64,000 bases of DNA from an uncultured Lachnospiraceae bacterium (GTDB lineage Bacteria > Bacillota > Clostridia > Lachnospirales > Lachnospiraceae). Location of the stretch: NCBI GenBank assembly GCA_934317005.1, contig CAKREB010000014.1, positions 1 through 64,000 on the forward strand. Reading direction: 5' to 3'. Each line of letters starts with the position of its first letter. Position 1 is the first letter of the stretch. The notes under the pieces are model-generated. The model saw only the letters and a list, made by a program, of their open reading frames with translations, had not been told where the DNA came from and did no database searches. The position numbers and the translations under genes are program-made. This document shows, in pieces, positions 9,128-17,774 of the stretch.

Positions 9128-9973
9128 GAGGACTTTTCGGTCTTCGGTCAGATAGCGGTTGACGGCACCTCCTAAAAAGAGAATATACATACAGGCATAG
9201 ATCCAGACCATTAAAAGAGCAATGGTTGTAGCAGTGCCATAAAAGGTGGAATAGTTGCTAAAGGAATCTACATAGTATGAAAAAAGATAGGAAAATAAAA
9301 TCCATCCCAGTGTGGAAAGAAGTGCACCGGGAATGTGGCATCTAAGCTTCCATTTGCAGTTTGGGAAAACATAGTAGAGAAGCAGGAAAACAGCAAACAG
9401 GATAACAAAAGCAATGACCATACGGAAGTTAATAATATTTTTCGTAATCGAAGCGATCAGAGGAAAATTCTGGCAGATATGTGTGTGAATCCAGTTACCA
9501 AACACCAGAATAGCCAGTGTCGTGATCAGCAATAGTGCAAATGCAATACTGTAAACAAAAGCTAAGATCCGCAATACAATAAAGTTGCGGGATTCTTTCT
9601 GACGGTATACGGCATTTAATCCCTGCACTAAGGAAAGAAATGCTTTGGAGCCAAGCCAGATGGCACTGACGATCGTTAAAGGAAGAACATGACCGCTTCC
9701 GGTTGTATAGATATCGTGGATCAGGGTACGGATAAACTCATGAAAGGACTGTGGGATAACAGCCAGAAGAAACAGGATAAAGGTTTCTTCCGTGAGCGGT
9801 GTCAGACGTAAAATGGCAAATACAAAGATTAGAAACGGAAAAAAGGATAGCATAAGAAAAAATGCGGTCTGTCCTGCACGGGCGGAAAGCGCACATTCAT
9901 TCAGATATTTTCCGGCTTTTTGAAAAAAACGTACTGGTGGAAGCGTATAGAATGTTTCTTTTTTTAAGTTCAT
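9068..9973 (-). CDS. YihY/BrkB-family integral membrane protein
   Basis: A membrane protein of 301 residues with about six hydrophobic segments and the family pattern ALSARAGQTAFFLMLSFFPF near the N-terminus and WIYACMYILFLGGAVN near the C-terminus. The family was once mislabelled RNase BN; its function is unknown. I chose ATG 9973 because GGAG lies five bases upstream on the minus strand; a 13-codon longer form starts at 10012. The 3' end overlaps spoIID-like coding sequence by 60 bases tail to tail, so no terminator separates the two genes. Confidence 0.85.
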   Translation of the reverse strand: MNLKKETFYTLPPVRFFQKAGKYLNECALSARAGQTAFFLMLSFFPFLIFVFAILRLTPLTEETFILFLLAVIPQSFHEFIRTLIHDIYTTGSGHVLPLTIVSAIWLGSKAFLSLVQGLNAVYRQKESRNFIVLRILAFVYSIAFALLLITTLAILVFGNWIHTHICQNFPLIASITKNIINFRMVIAFVILFAVFLLLYYVFPNCKWKLRCHIPGALLSTLGWILFSYLFSYYVDSFSNYSTFYGTATTIALLMVWIYACMYILFLGGAVNRYLTEDRKVLLSVRHIRKKPDAGSGKIMR

Positions 9974-10047
9974 GTTTACTCCATTCTGCGCACAAAAACG
10001 CTGTATCTGCATAAATATAAAGTGATTATAGCGTTTTGAAAGAAATA

Positions 10048-10075
10048 TTGCAATTTCTTTTCAATTCGTTATACT
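10048..10075 (+). promoter_or_regulatory. Flavin reductase promoter
   Basis: TTGCAA (10048-10053), 16-base spacer, TATACT (10070-10075). A small CCCTG/CAGGG hairpin (10087-10103) follows in the leader. Confidence 0.6.
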
Positions 10076-10150
10076 TAAGTCAAACACCCTGCAGCAGTCA
10101 GGGGATTTGATCATGGTTCCTATGATATATAGTAGAAAGGTGGTAACAAG

Positions 10151-10657
10151 ATGCATAATTTTCAGAAAGTTGATTTTGACCAGATGGAGTGCAATCCTTT
10201 TAAAATGATTGGAAAGGATTGGATGTTAGTAACGGCGGGAAATGAAGAAAAAGCAAACACAATGACAGCATCCTGGGGTGGTGTCGGTGTTATGTGGGGT
10301 AAAAACGTAGTATACGTATTTATTCGTGACAGCCGCTACACGAAGGAGTTTATAGATAAAGAAGGAAAGTTCTCCTTAAGCTTCCCATCAGAAGAATATC
10401 GAAAGGAAATGAAATTCCTGGGTGCTGTTTCCGGAAGAGATGAGGATAAGATCAAAGAAGCAAAGGTGCATGTCGGCTATCATGAAGGAGTGCCTTATAT
10501 TGACGAGGGCAATCTGGTACTGATCTGTCGTGTGATGTCGCAGACACCGATCAGAAAAGAAGAGTTTTTGGATGAATCAATTGATTCCGCGTGGTATCCG
10601 ACAAAGGATTATCACAACATGTACATCGCAGAGATTACGGATATTCTTGCAAGATAG
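10151..10657 (+). CDS. Flavin reductase-like domain protein
   Basis: A 168-residue cytosolic protein of the flavin reductase-like/FMN-binding split-barrel family. The N-terminal NTMTASWGGVGVMWGKN stretch (about 37-53) is the usual FMN phosphate-binding region, followed by the SRYTKEFI helix. Members bind FMN and reduce flavins or small electrophiles; the partner here is unknown. The start is ATG after AAAGGTGG. It stands alone between the minus-strand YihY gene and the secreted protein. A second, more distant flavoprotein of this fold is encoded at 34721-35293. Confidence 0.85.
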   Translation: MHNFQKVDFDQMECNPFKMIGKDWMLVTAGNEEKANTMTASWGGVGVMWGKNVVYVFIRDSRYTKEFIDKEGKFSLSFPSEEYRKEMKFLGAVSGRDEDKIKEAKVHVGYHEGVPYIDEGNLVLICRVMSQTPIRKEEFLDESIDSAWYPTKDYHNMYIAEITDILAR

Positions 10658-10770
10658 GTTGGAGATGTCAAAAGAAGCCTTTGTTACCCTGCTTGCGATA
10701 GTGTAAAAAATTTTTAAACCGTTGTTTTTGGTAAAATGTAATACAAAAGGAAAGCACATTGGAATAAAAG

Positions 10771-10799
10771 TTGACAATAATGCACAAGCGTGATAGTAT
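10771..10799 (+). promoter_or_regulatory. Strong promoter of secreted protein gene
   Basis: TTGACA (10771-10776), 17-base spacer, TAGTAT (10794-10799). An 80-base leader leads to AAGGAGGA (10871-10878). Confidence 0.8.
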
Positions 10800-10885
10800 A
10801 GCAGATGGTAGTAAAGTATCTGTCAGAAAAGGTCTTACTGACCGTTTCTGCATACAGTACAAGTTAGTTTAAGGAGGAACAAATC

Positions 10886-11482
10886 ATGAAATTTAGTAAG
10901 ACAACAAAAAAAGTAGTTTCTGTAGCTATGGCGGCAGCAGTAGTAGCATCTTCTGTAGCAGTACCTACTGTTGCAAAGAAGGCAGATGCAGCAAGCAAGT
11001 ACAATGCATACCTGTGCTTTTCTTCAAAGAGCTATAAGGGTGTACGTGCCAATCACAATGATGCAAATTTCAAATTAGGCGTTTTCAATGGTAATAAGAA
11101 GTCAAAGATTGCCGGTGTTTCTTGCAAGAACGCTACATTTAAGAAAGGTAAATTCACATTTACAGTATCTGTAAGCGGTAAGGGCTTAAAGGCTCTTAAG
11201 GGCGAGAAGGGATTTAATGCACTTTATGTTGATACATCTCTTCCTGGAACTCAGAAGAGCAAGCTTTCTGTATCTAAGCTTACAATCAAGATTGATGGCA
11301 AGACAGTAAAGACAATCAAGAAACCTGCTCTTACACCTGATCCAGGTAAGTCTGACAAGTTCACACAGATTATGTGTGTAAACAGCTGGAATACATATGC
11401 TGAGAAGAAGTGTAAGGCAGCTAGTATTTCAAAAGCTCCTACAAAGAGCATCTCTGTTACTGTAACAGGTAAGTTAAAATAA
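10886..11482 (+). CDS. Small secreted protein, unknown function
   Basis: 198 residues. The first 36 form a clear signal peptide: KFSKTTKK, an Ala/Val-rich core, and likely cleavage after ADAAS near residue 35. The mature part is Lys- and Ser-rich and predicted to be mostly beta strands, with repeats of the style KKSKIAGV and SKLTIKIDGKTVKTIKK; it could be an Ig-like or carbohydrate-binding beta sandwich, but I recognise no family. It has a consensus promoter, strong AAGGAGG and its own terminator, and uses the same favoured codons as gap and tpiA, so it is probably abundant. No anchor motif is seen. Confidence 0.75.
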   Translation: MKFSKTTKKVVSVAMAAAVVASSVAVPTVAKKADAASKYNAYLCFSSKSYKGVRANHNDANFKLGVFNGNKKSKIAGVSCKNATFKKGKFTFTVSVSGKGLKALKGEKGFNALYVDTSLPGTQKSKLSVSKLTIKIDGKTVKTIKKPALTPDPGKSDKFTQIMCVNSWNTYAEKKCKAASISKAPTKSISVTVTGKLK

Positions 11483-11521
11483 TTTACATAACTGAGAAAA
11501 GTTAAGTGAATAGTATATTTG

Positions 11522-11558
11522 GAATCGTCATATTCATTTTGGGTATGACGATTCTTTT
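11522..11558 (+). terminator. Terminator of secreted protein gene
   Basis: GAATCGTCATA (11522-11532) pairs perfectly with 11544-11554, then TTTT. The next gene starts only 19 bases later with no visible promoter between, so it may depend on readthrough. Confidence 0.85.
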
Positions 11559-11576
11559 CCTATAAGGAGGGCGATT

Positions 11577-12407
11577 ATGGAAGATCAGGGCAGATTTTTA
11601 GAGATGCTGCAGGAAATCACAGAGATTGCACATGCACAGCAGGACAAGCTGACCAAAGAAGAGATTAAAAAGTATCTGGGAGAGCAGGAACTTTCGGAAC
11701 AGCAGATGAGAGCCGTATATCATTATCTGGGGGAAAATCATATTACTGTAGAGGGATATACTTTTATTCCGGATGTTTCTATGTCAACTTCCCATAGGGA
11801 AGAAAAAGATGCCCCATCCGAAGAAAAAAAGCAGGAAGAAAAGAAGGAAACACGACGGGAAGCAAATCTGCGTCTGTATCAGGAAGAACTGCGCCAGGTA
11901 GAAGGTGCGTTGGAGAAAGAAACAGATTTGATACTGGCATTTTTAGGCGGGGATCATACTAAGAAAAATACGGTGATTGAAAAATATCTGCATAAAGTGA
12001 TCGAAATTGCCAAACGCTATGAGAAAAGAGAAGTTGCGATGGATGAAGTGATCGCAGAGGGCAATATTGGTCTGATGACAGCGATGCAGATTATTGAAGA
12101 AAATAGTGCAGACTTTTTGTTGCAGAGTGGAGAGCTTGACAGAGAGAAGTTTTTTGGAACATTAGAGATGGAAGTAGTTCATGCGATGGAGAGCTATATA
12201 GATGAAACGACTACGGAAAAGGACTGGGAGAGCACGGTTCTTGCCAAGACAAATCTGTTGCATGAGGCTGCTAAATATATGACAGAGGAAATGGGAAGAG
12301 TTCCTACGATTGAGGAGTTATCGGAATATACAAAGATTGCAAGGGAAGAGATTAAAGACATCATGGGACTGTCTGAGGATGCAAAGCGCGTGGCCAGACC
12401 GGAGTGA
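11577..12407 (+). CDS. Degenerate sigma-70-like protein lacking region 4
   Basis: A 276-residue protein built on a sigma-70 plan. Residues about 5-60 resemble region 1.1 (KLTKEEIKKYLGEQELS). After an acidic linker, about 130-170 contains IAKRYEKREVAMDE and AEGNIGLMTAM, a clear match to regions 2.1-2.2. The aromatic melting and -10 reading segments of 2.3-2.4 are replaced by an unrelated stretch. About 220-270 matches region 3 (LGRVPT-like MGRVPTIEELSEY). The frame ends where region 4, which reads the -35, would begin. It may bind core polymerase without directing normal initiation. The SD AAGGAGG is strong. mutY follows with a 4-base overlap of the longest frames. Confidence 0.75.
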   Translation: MEDQGRFLEMLQEITEIAHAQQDKLTKEEIKKYLGEQELSEQQMRAVYHYLGENHITVEGYTFIPDVSMSTSHREEKDAPSEEKKQEEKKETRREANLRLYQEELRQVEGALEKETDLILAFLGGDHTKKNTVIEKYLHKVIEIAKRYEKREVAMDEVIAEGNIGLMTAMQIIEENSADFLLQSGELDREKFFGTLEMEVVHAMESYIDETTTEKDWESTVLAKTNLLHEAAKYMTEEMGRVPTIEELSEYTKIAREEIKDIMGLSEDAKRVARPE

Positions 12408-12451
12408 TGCATGTGCGATCAGCGACAGGATTGTGGATGAAGGATAAAAAT

Positions 12452-13504
12452 ATGAAAGAAATTGTGGAACCATTGTTACAATGGTACGATGAAAATAAAA
12501 GAGATCTTCCGTGGCGGCATGGAAAAAATCCATATCACATCTGGCTGTCGGAGATCATGCTGCAGCAGACCCGCGTGGAGGCGGTAAAGGGATATTATGC
12601 CCGTTTTTTGGAAACGGTTCCACAGATAAAGGATCTTGCAGTATTATCTGAGGATGTGTTGATGAAATTGTGGCAGGGACTTGGATATTACAATCGGGCG
12701 CGTAATCTGAAAAAAGCGGCACAGCAGATCATGACAGACTATGACGGAATATTTCCTAAAACGTATGAGGAAATCTTAAAGCTTCCGGGTATAGGAGAAT
12801 ATACGGCCGGTGCAGTAGCGTCTATAGCATTTGATGAGCGCGTACCTGCTGTAGATGGAAATGTTTATCGCATCTATACCAGACTGTGTGCCGACGATGC
12901 GGATGTCATGCAGGGGAAAACACGCAAAAGGATACGCAAAGAGATTGCAGAGCTTGTTCCGGAAGGAAAAGCAGGAGCATTTAATCAGGCGTGGATGGAT
13001 CTGGGAGCAAACGTGTGTCTGCCGAATGGCCAGCCTGTGTGCGCAAAGTGCCCTTTGGCAATGTTTTGTATGGCACACAAGGAAGAAAGAGAGTTGGAGT
13101 TTCCGGTCAGGGCACCGAAGAAGGCGCGAAGGATAGAAGAACGCACGATATTTCTCTTAGAGTATCAGAACCGATATTGTATCCAGAAGCGGCCGGATAA
13201 AGGTCTGCTTGCCGGACTGTGGGAATTTCCGTCCCAGTCAGGAAGTGTTTCACCGGAAGAACTGCAGAAGCTGTTACAGGAATGGGACGCAGAGGCTTCG
13301 GAGATTGAGCTGCTTGGAAACCGCAAGCATATTTTTTCCCACGTGGAGTGGAGGATGCTTGGCTATCTGGTGCATCTGCAGAGCCTTCCAGAGATATTGC
13401 GGGAAAGCATGGTTCTAAGCACCACGACACAGCTTCGGGAAAAATATAGTATACCATCTGCATTTAGCGGGTATCTGGAAGCGATTTATGATCATAAAAA
13501 CTGA
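12452..13504 (+). CDS. mutY: A/G-specific adenine glycosylase
   Basis: Base-excision repair enzyme that removes A opposite 8-oxoguanine. The catalytic Glu lies in LSEIMLQQTRVEA (about 33-45), the helix-hairpin-helix is LPGIGEYTAGA and the following VDGNV carries the catalytic Asp. The 4Fe-4S ligands CLPNGQPVCAKCPLAMFC have C-X7-C-X2-C-X5-C spacing, one residue longer than the E. coli X6. A C-terminal NUDIX-like 8-oxoG recognition domain follows (GLLAGLWEFP). I chose ATG 12452 with GAAGGA seven bases upstream; starts at GTG 12404 or ATG 12437 are possible. Confidence 0.92.
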   Translation: MKEIVEPLLQWYDENKRDLPWRHGKNPYHIWLSEIMLQQTRVEAVKGYYARFLETVPQIKDLAVLSEDVLMKLWQGLGYYNRARNLKKAAQQIMTDYDGIFPKTYEEILKLPGIGEYTAGAVASIAFDERVPAVDGNVYRIYTRLCADDADVMQGKTRKRIRKEIAELVPEGKAGAFNQAWMDLGANVCLPNGQPVCAKCPLAMFCMAHKEERELEFPVRAPKKARRIEERTIFLLEYQNRYCIQKRPDKGLLAGLWEFPSQSGSVSPEELQKLLQEWDAEASEIELLGNRKHIFSHVEWRMLGYLVHLQSLPEILRESMVLSTTTQLREKYSIPSAFSGYLEAIYDHKN

Positions 13505-13537
13505 CTACATGAGTAGCACTTAGAGAATAGGGGAGTT

Positions 13538-13585
13538 CCACTATATTTAGTGAAAAAGTTATATGAAATCACAATATATAGTGGA
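13538..13585 (+). promoter_or_regulatory. Pair of NrdR boxes upstream of nrdDG
   Basis: Two 16-bp imperfect palindromes, CCACTATATTTAGTGA (13538-13553) and CACAATATATAGTGGA (13570-13585), match the known NrdR box (ACACTATATATAGTGT-like). Their starts are 32 bp apart, three helical turns, the usual spacing for cooperative NrdR binding. The second box lies just upstream of TATACT at 13605-13610 and would cover the -35. The boxes are also complementary to each other, so the RNA could form a hairpin ending in T-run 13587-13593 that could terminate mutY transcription. Confidence 0.85.
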
Positions 13586-13710
13586 CTTTTTTTGCGTCAA
13601 GTGCTATACTTAACAAAGTTGTTTGTCTGTCGGGAAGCAGACAGCGTGAGAAATACAGGAGAAGTTTTGTTATATGGGAAAGGGAAAAACGAAGGAGGTA
13701 ACAGGAAAAA

Positions 13711-15837
13711 ATGAAAGTAACGAAGCGTGACGGAAGAGTTGTGGATTATGATCGGAATAAGATTGTGATTGCAATCCAGAAAGCGAATGCAGAGGTAGAC
13801 CGCTATGAGCAGGTGACGGAAGAAAAGATTGAATCTATCGTCGCAGGAATTGAAAATATTCATCAGGATAATCTGATGGTAGAAGATATTCAGGATATGA
13901 TCGAGCAGAAGCTTATGAGTGAGCATAAGTATGAGCTTGCCAAAAAGTATATTATTTACCGCTACACCCGTCAGATGGTTCGTCAGGCAAATACGACAGA
14001 TGACTCGATTATGAGTCTGATCAAAAACAGCAATAAAGATGTCATGGAGGAAAATAGTAATAAGAATGCTTATATTGCATCCACACAGCGTGATCTGATC
14101 GCCGGAGAGGTATCAAAGGATCTGACAAAGCGTGTATTACTTCCGGAAAAGATCGTGAAGGCACATGAAGAAGGTATTCTTCATTTTCATGACATGGACT
14201 ATTATCTTCAGAGTATTTTCAATTGCTGCCTGATCAATATTGGGGATATGTTAGAAAACGGAACCGTTATGAACGGAAAACTGATCGAAAGTCCGAAAAG
14301 TTTTCAGGTTGCCTGCACTGTTATGACACAGATTATTTCTGCGGTAGCCAGCAGTCAGTATGGCGGTCAGTCTGTAGACATCAGACATTTGGGAAAATAT
14401 CTGCGCAAGAGCCGCAAAAAATATGAGAAGCACTATACAAAGAAGTATGGAAATACTTTAAGTAAAGAAATCCGTGATGAATTTATCCGTGACCGTTTGC
14501 ATGATGAGTTAAAATCCGGTGTTCAGACAATCCAGTATCAGATCAACACTTTGATGACAACTAATGGACAGTCGCCGTTTGTTACATTGTTTTTGAACTT
14601 AGATAAAGATGATCCGTATATTGAAGAGAATGCAATGATCATCGAAGAAATCCTGAACCAGAGAATTGAAGGCATCAAAAATGAAAAGGGTGTCTATGTC
14701 ACACCGGCATTTCCTAAGCTGATCTATGTTCTGGATGAGCATAACTGCTTAAAAGGTGGAAAGTATGATTATCTGACACGCCTTGCAGTCAAGTGTTCTG
14801 CTAAGAGAATGTATCCGGATTATATTTCTGCCAAGAAAATGCGTGAAAATTATGAGAATAATGTCTTCTCCTGCATGGGATGCAGAAGCTTTTTATCTCC
14901 GTGGAAAAATGAAAAGGGCGAATATCAGTTTGAAGGAAGATTTAATCAGGGTGTTGTCAGCATTAATCTTCCGCAGATCGCGATCATTGCAGATGGGGAT
15001 GAAGAGAAGTTCTGGACTCTGTTAGAGGAAAGACTGTCGCTTTGCTTTGAGGCTTTGATGTGCCGTCATCATGCACTGGAGGGAACACTTTCCAATGTAA
15101 GTCCGATCCACTGGCAGTATGGCGCGATTGCCCGATTGAAAAAGGGAGAGAAGATCGACAAGCTGCTGCACGACGGATATTCAACAATCTCGCTGGGATA
15201 TATCGGTGTGTATGAAACGACCAAGCTTATGACCGGTGTGAGCCACACGGATCCGAAAGGAACAAACTTTGCCCTTCGTCTGATGAAGCGTTTACGTCTT
15301 GCCTGCGATACATGGAAGCTTGAAACAGGTATTGGTTTTGGACTGTATGGAACACCTGCAGAGAGTTTGTGTTATCGTTTTGCGGAAATTGACCGTAAGA
15401 AGTTTGGTAATATTCCGGATGTTACAGATAAAGGATATTACACGAACTCGTATCATGTTGATGTGCGTGAAAAAATTGATGCATTTACAAAGTTTACATT
15501 TGAAAGCCAGTTTCAAAAGATTTCTTCCGGTGGTGCAATCTCTTATGTAGAGATACCAAATATGCGTCATAACTTAGAGGCATTGGAAGATATTGTGCGT
15601 TTTATATATGAAAATATTCAGTACGCAGAGTTTAATACAAAGTCAGATTATTGCCATGTGTGCGGATTTGATGGGGAGATCATCATAAATGATCAGTTAG
15701 AGTGGGAATGCCCACAGTGTCATAATAAGGATAAGAATAAAATGAATGTTACCCGCAGAACCTGTGGGTATTTGGGAGAAAATTTCTGGAATGTCGGAAA
15801 GACCAGAGAGATTAATGCCCGTGTTTTGCATCTATAA
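13711..15837 (+). CDS. nrdD: Anaerobic ribonucleoside-triphosphate reductase
   Basis: Makes deoxyribonucleotides from ribonucleoside triphosphates without oxygen, using a glycyl radical. The 708 residues open with an ATP-cone (about 1-90) for allosteric control. Active-site cysteines lie in FNCCLINIGD (about 170) and the CMGCR region. Near the C-terminus CHVC and CPQC form the zinc site and RRTCGYLGENFW carries the radical Gly at about 686. AAGGAGGT precedes the ATG. It is co-transcribed with nrdG 28 bases downstream and sits behind two NrdR boxes. Confidence 0.96.
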   Translation: MKVTKRDGRVVDYDRNKIVIAIQKANAEVDRYEQVTEEKIESIVAGIENIHQDNLMVEDIQDMIEQKLMSEHKYELAKKYIIYRYTRQMVRQANTTDDSIMSLIKNSNKDVMEENSNKNAYIASTQRDLIAGEVSKDLTKRVLLPEKIVKAHEEGILHFHDMDYYLQSIFNCCLINIGDMLENGTVMNGKLIESPKSFQVACTVMTQIISAVASSQYGGQSVDIRHLGKYLRKSRKKYEKHYTKKYGNTLSKEIRDEFIRDRLHDELKSGVQTIQYQINTLMTTNGQSPFVTLFLNLDKDDPYIEENAMIIEEILNQRIEGIKNEKGVYVTPAFPKLIYVLDEHNCLKGGKYDYLTRLAVKCSAKRMYPDYISAKKMRENYENNVFSCMGCRSFLSPWKNEKGEYQFEGRFNQGVVSINLPQIAIIADGDEEKFWTLLEERLSLCFEALMCRHHALEGTLSNVSPIHWQYGAIARLKKGEKIDKLLHDGYSTISLGYIGVYETTKLMTGVSHTDPKGTNFALRLMKRLRLACDTWKLETGIGFGLYGTPAESLCYRFAEIDRKKFGNIPDVTDKGYYTNSYHVDVREKIDAFTKFTFESQFQKISSGGAISYVEIPNMRHNLEALEDIVRFIYENIQYAEFNTKSDYCHVCGFDGEIIINDQLEWECPQCHNKDKNKMNVTRRTCGYLGENFWNVGKTREINARVLHL

Positions 15838-15865
15838 GTCAGATTATGCAGAAATGAGGTAGAAG

Positions 15866-16393
15866 ATGAATTATGCAGATATTAAGCAGTATGATGTTGC
15901 CAATGGCCCGGGAGTCAGGGTTTCACTTTTTGTAAGCGGCTGCACACATCACTGTAAGGAATGTTTTAATCCGGAAACATGGGATTTTGCCTATGGAAAG
16001 CCATTTACTAAAGAAACGATACAAAAGATTTTAGAATATATGGAACCGGATTACATCAAAGGACTGACCCTGCTTGGGGGAGAGCCGTTTGAGCATGTCA
16101 ATCAGCAGGGACTTCTTCCACTGGTCAAAGCGGTCAGAAAGACATATCCGAAGAAAAATATCTGGTGTTTTACCGGATATGATTTTGAAAAGGATATTTT
16201 GAGAAGAATGGTAACAGAGTGGGAGGAAACAAAGAAGCTGTTATCGTATATTGATGTGCTGGTAGATGGAGAGTTTATGATCGACCAGAAGGATTTAGGT
16301 CTGGTCTTTAAGGGTTCAGCAAACCAGAGGACAATCCTGGTACAGGAATCATTAAAAAAACAAAGGCTCTGTCTGTGGCAACCGGGAGCATAA
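15866..16393 (+). CDS. nrdG: NrdD-activating radical SAM enzyme
   Basis: A 175-residue radical-SAM activase that uses SAM and a 4Fe-4S cluster to install the glycyl radical on NrdD. The cluster motif is CTHHCKEC (C-X3-C-X2-C) at about residues 26-33, followed by TLLGGEPFEH, the SAM-contact region. Size and motif are typical of NrdG. SD is GAGG upstream of ATG 15866. It directly follows nrdD and shares its NrdR control. Confidence 0.95.
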   Translation: MNYADIKQYDVANGPGVRVSLFVSGCTHHCKECFNPETWDFAYGKPFTKETIQKILEYMEPDYIKGLTLLGGEPFEHVNQQGLLPLVKAVRKTYPKKNIWCFTGYDFEKDILRRMVTEWEETKKLLSYIDVLVDGEFMIDQKDLGLVFKGSANQRTILVQESLKKQRLCLWQPGA

Positions 16394-16469
16394 GAGCAGA
16401 AAGATACGAAATAATGCTGAAATTAGACTGGCTTTCGTGGAAAAAGTATCGATTTTGTAGAAATGTAGC

Positions 16470-16489
16470 AGATTATTCAAAAATAATCT
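16470..16489 (+). terminator. Hairpin after nrdG
   Basis: AGATTATT (16470-16477) pairs with AATAATCT (16482-16489), followed by TGAAATTTTT. A weak terminator candidate that abuts the gap -35. No gene is supported in 16394-16624. Confidence 0.45.
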
Positions 16490-16517
16490 TGAAATTTTTA
16501 GGTAAATTGATTACAAT
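16489..16517 (+). promoter_or_regulatory. gap promoter
   Basis: TTGAAA (16489-16494), 17-base spacer, TACAAT (16512-16517). In the roughly 100-base leader TTGTCATAG (16566-16574) pairs with CTGTGACAA (16584-16592), a possible operator or mRNA-stabilising hairpin. Confidence 0.75.
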
Positions 16518-16624
16518 AGGGAATGGATATGGAAAACAAGCATATCTGCGTATTATTATGATGAATTGTCATAGGACAAGCTTCTGTGACAAATTATAAA
16601 ATTTATTTTTAGGAGGATTTTAAC

Positions 16625-17641
16625 ATGGCAGTTAAAGTTGCAATCAATGGTTTTGGTCGTATCGGACGTCTTGCATTTAGACAGATGTTTGGTGCAGAGG
16701 GTTATGAAGTAGTAGCAATCAACGATTTAACAAGCCCTAAGATGCTTGCTCATCTTTTAAAGTATGATTCATCACAGGGTAAATATGAGAAGGCTGATAC
16801 AGTAACATCCAGTGATGATTCTATCACAGTTGATGGCAAGGAAATCAAAATCTATGCTTTCCCAGATGCAAACAATTGTCCTTGGGGCGAGCTTGGTGTT
16901 GACGTAGTTCTTGAGTGCTCTGGTTTCTACACATCTAAGGAAAAGGCTCAGGCTCATATCAATGCAGGTGCTCGTAAGGTAGTTATCTCTGCTCCAGCAG
17001 GTAACGATCTTCCTACAATCGTTTACAATACAAACCACAAGACATTAAAGGCTGATGATACAATCATCTCAGCAGCTTCTTGTACAACAAACTGTTTAGC
17101 ACCTATGGCTGATGCTCTTAACAAGTATGCAGCTATCCAGTCTGGTATCATGGTAACAATCCATGCTTACACAGGTGATCAGATGACTCTTGATGGTCCT
17201 CAGAGAAAGGGTGACTTAAGAAGATCTCGTGCAGCAGCAGTTAATATCGTTCCTAACTCAACAGGTGCAGCTAAGGCTATCGGTCTTGTAATCCCTGAGT
17301 TAAATGGTAAGTTAATCGGATCTGCTCAGCGTGTTCCTACTCCAACTGGTTCTACAACAATCTTAACAGCAGTTGTTAAGGGTTCTGATATCACAGTTGA
17401 AGGTATCAACGCAGCTATGAAGGCAGCTTCTACAGAGTCTTTCGGTTACAATGAAGACGAAATCGTTTCTTCTGATATCGTAGGTATGAGATATGGTTCT
17501 CTCTTCGATGCTACACAGACAATGGTTTCTAAAGTAGCTGATGATTTATATGAAGTACAGGTTGTATCTTGGTACGACAATGAGAACTCTTACACATCAC
17601 AGATGGTAAGAACAATTAAGTACTTCTCAGAGTTAGCATAA
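16625..17641 (+). CDS. gap: Glyceraldehyde-3-phosphate dehydrogenase
   Basis: NAD-dependent glycolytic enzyme oxidising glyceraldehyde-3-phosphate to 1,3-bisphosphoglycerate. The dinucleotide fold begins NGFGRIGRLAFR (about 8-19). The catalytic Cys lies in SAASCTTNCL (about 150-160), and HAYTGDQ carries the partner His. The 338 residues are standard. AGGAGGA at 16611-16617 precedes ATG. Codon use is strongly biased toward a small set (TCT, GGT, AAG), as expected for an abundant protein. It heads the gap-pgk-tpiA set, but a terminator separates it from pgk. Confidence 0.97.
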   Translation: MAVKVAINGFGRIGRLAFRQMFGAEGYEVVAINDLTSPKMLAHLLKYDSSQGKYEKADTVTSSDDSITVDGKEIKIYAFPDANNCPWGELGVDVVLECSGFYTSKEKAQAHINAGARKVVISAPAGNDLPTIVYNTNHKTLKADDTIISAASCTTNCLAPMADALNKYAAIQSGIMVTIHAYTGDQMTLDGPQRKGDLRRSRAAAVNIVPNSTGAAKAIGLVIPELNGKLIGSAQRVPTPTGSTTILTAVVKGSDITVEGINAAMKAASTESFGYNEDEIVSSDIVGMRYGSLFDATQTMVSKVADDLYEVQVVSWYDNENSYTSQMVRTIKYFSELA

Positions 17642-17672
17642 TTCTAGGGACTTAATAAAGATCCATATACGG

Positions 17673-17704
17673 GTCCGGTCTATCATTGGACCGGACTCGT
17701 TTTT
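17673..17704 (+). terminator. gap terminator
   Basis: GTCCGGTC (17673-17680) pairs with GACCGGAC (17689-17696), followed by TCGTTTTT. Partial readthrough into pgk is possible; a TATAAT at 17707-17712 could start separate pgk transcription. Confidence 0.8.
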
Positions 17705-17774
17705 GCTATAATTAAAAAGGACTATCTGTAATCATGGATCATAGGTAAGGATAGTTGAAAAATGGAGGAAAGCT

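Noticed and set aside
16375..16599. 74-codon frame after nrdG
   Set aside because: It crosses the gap promoter and leader and has no RBS.
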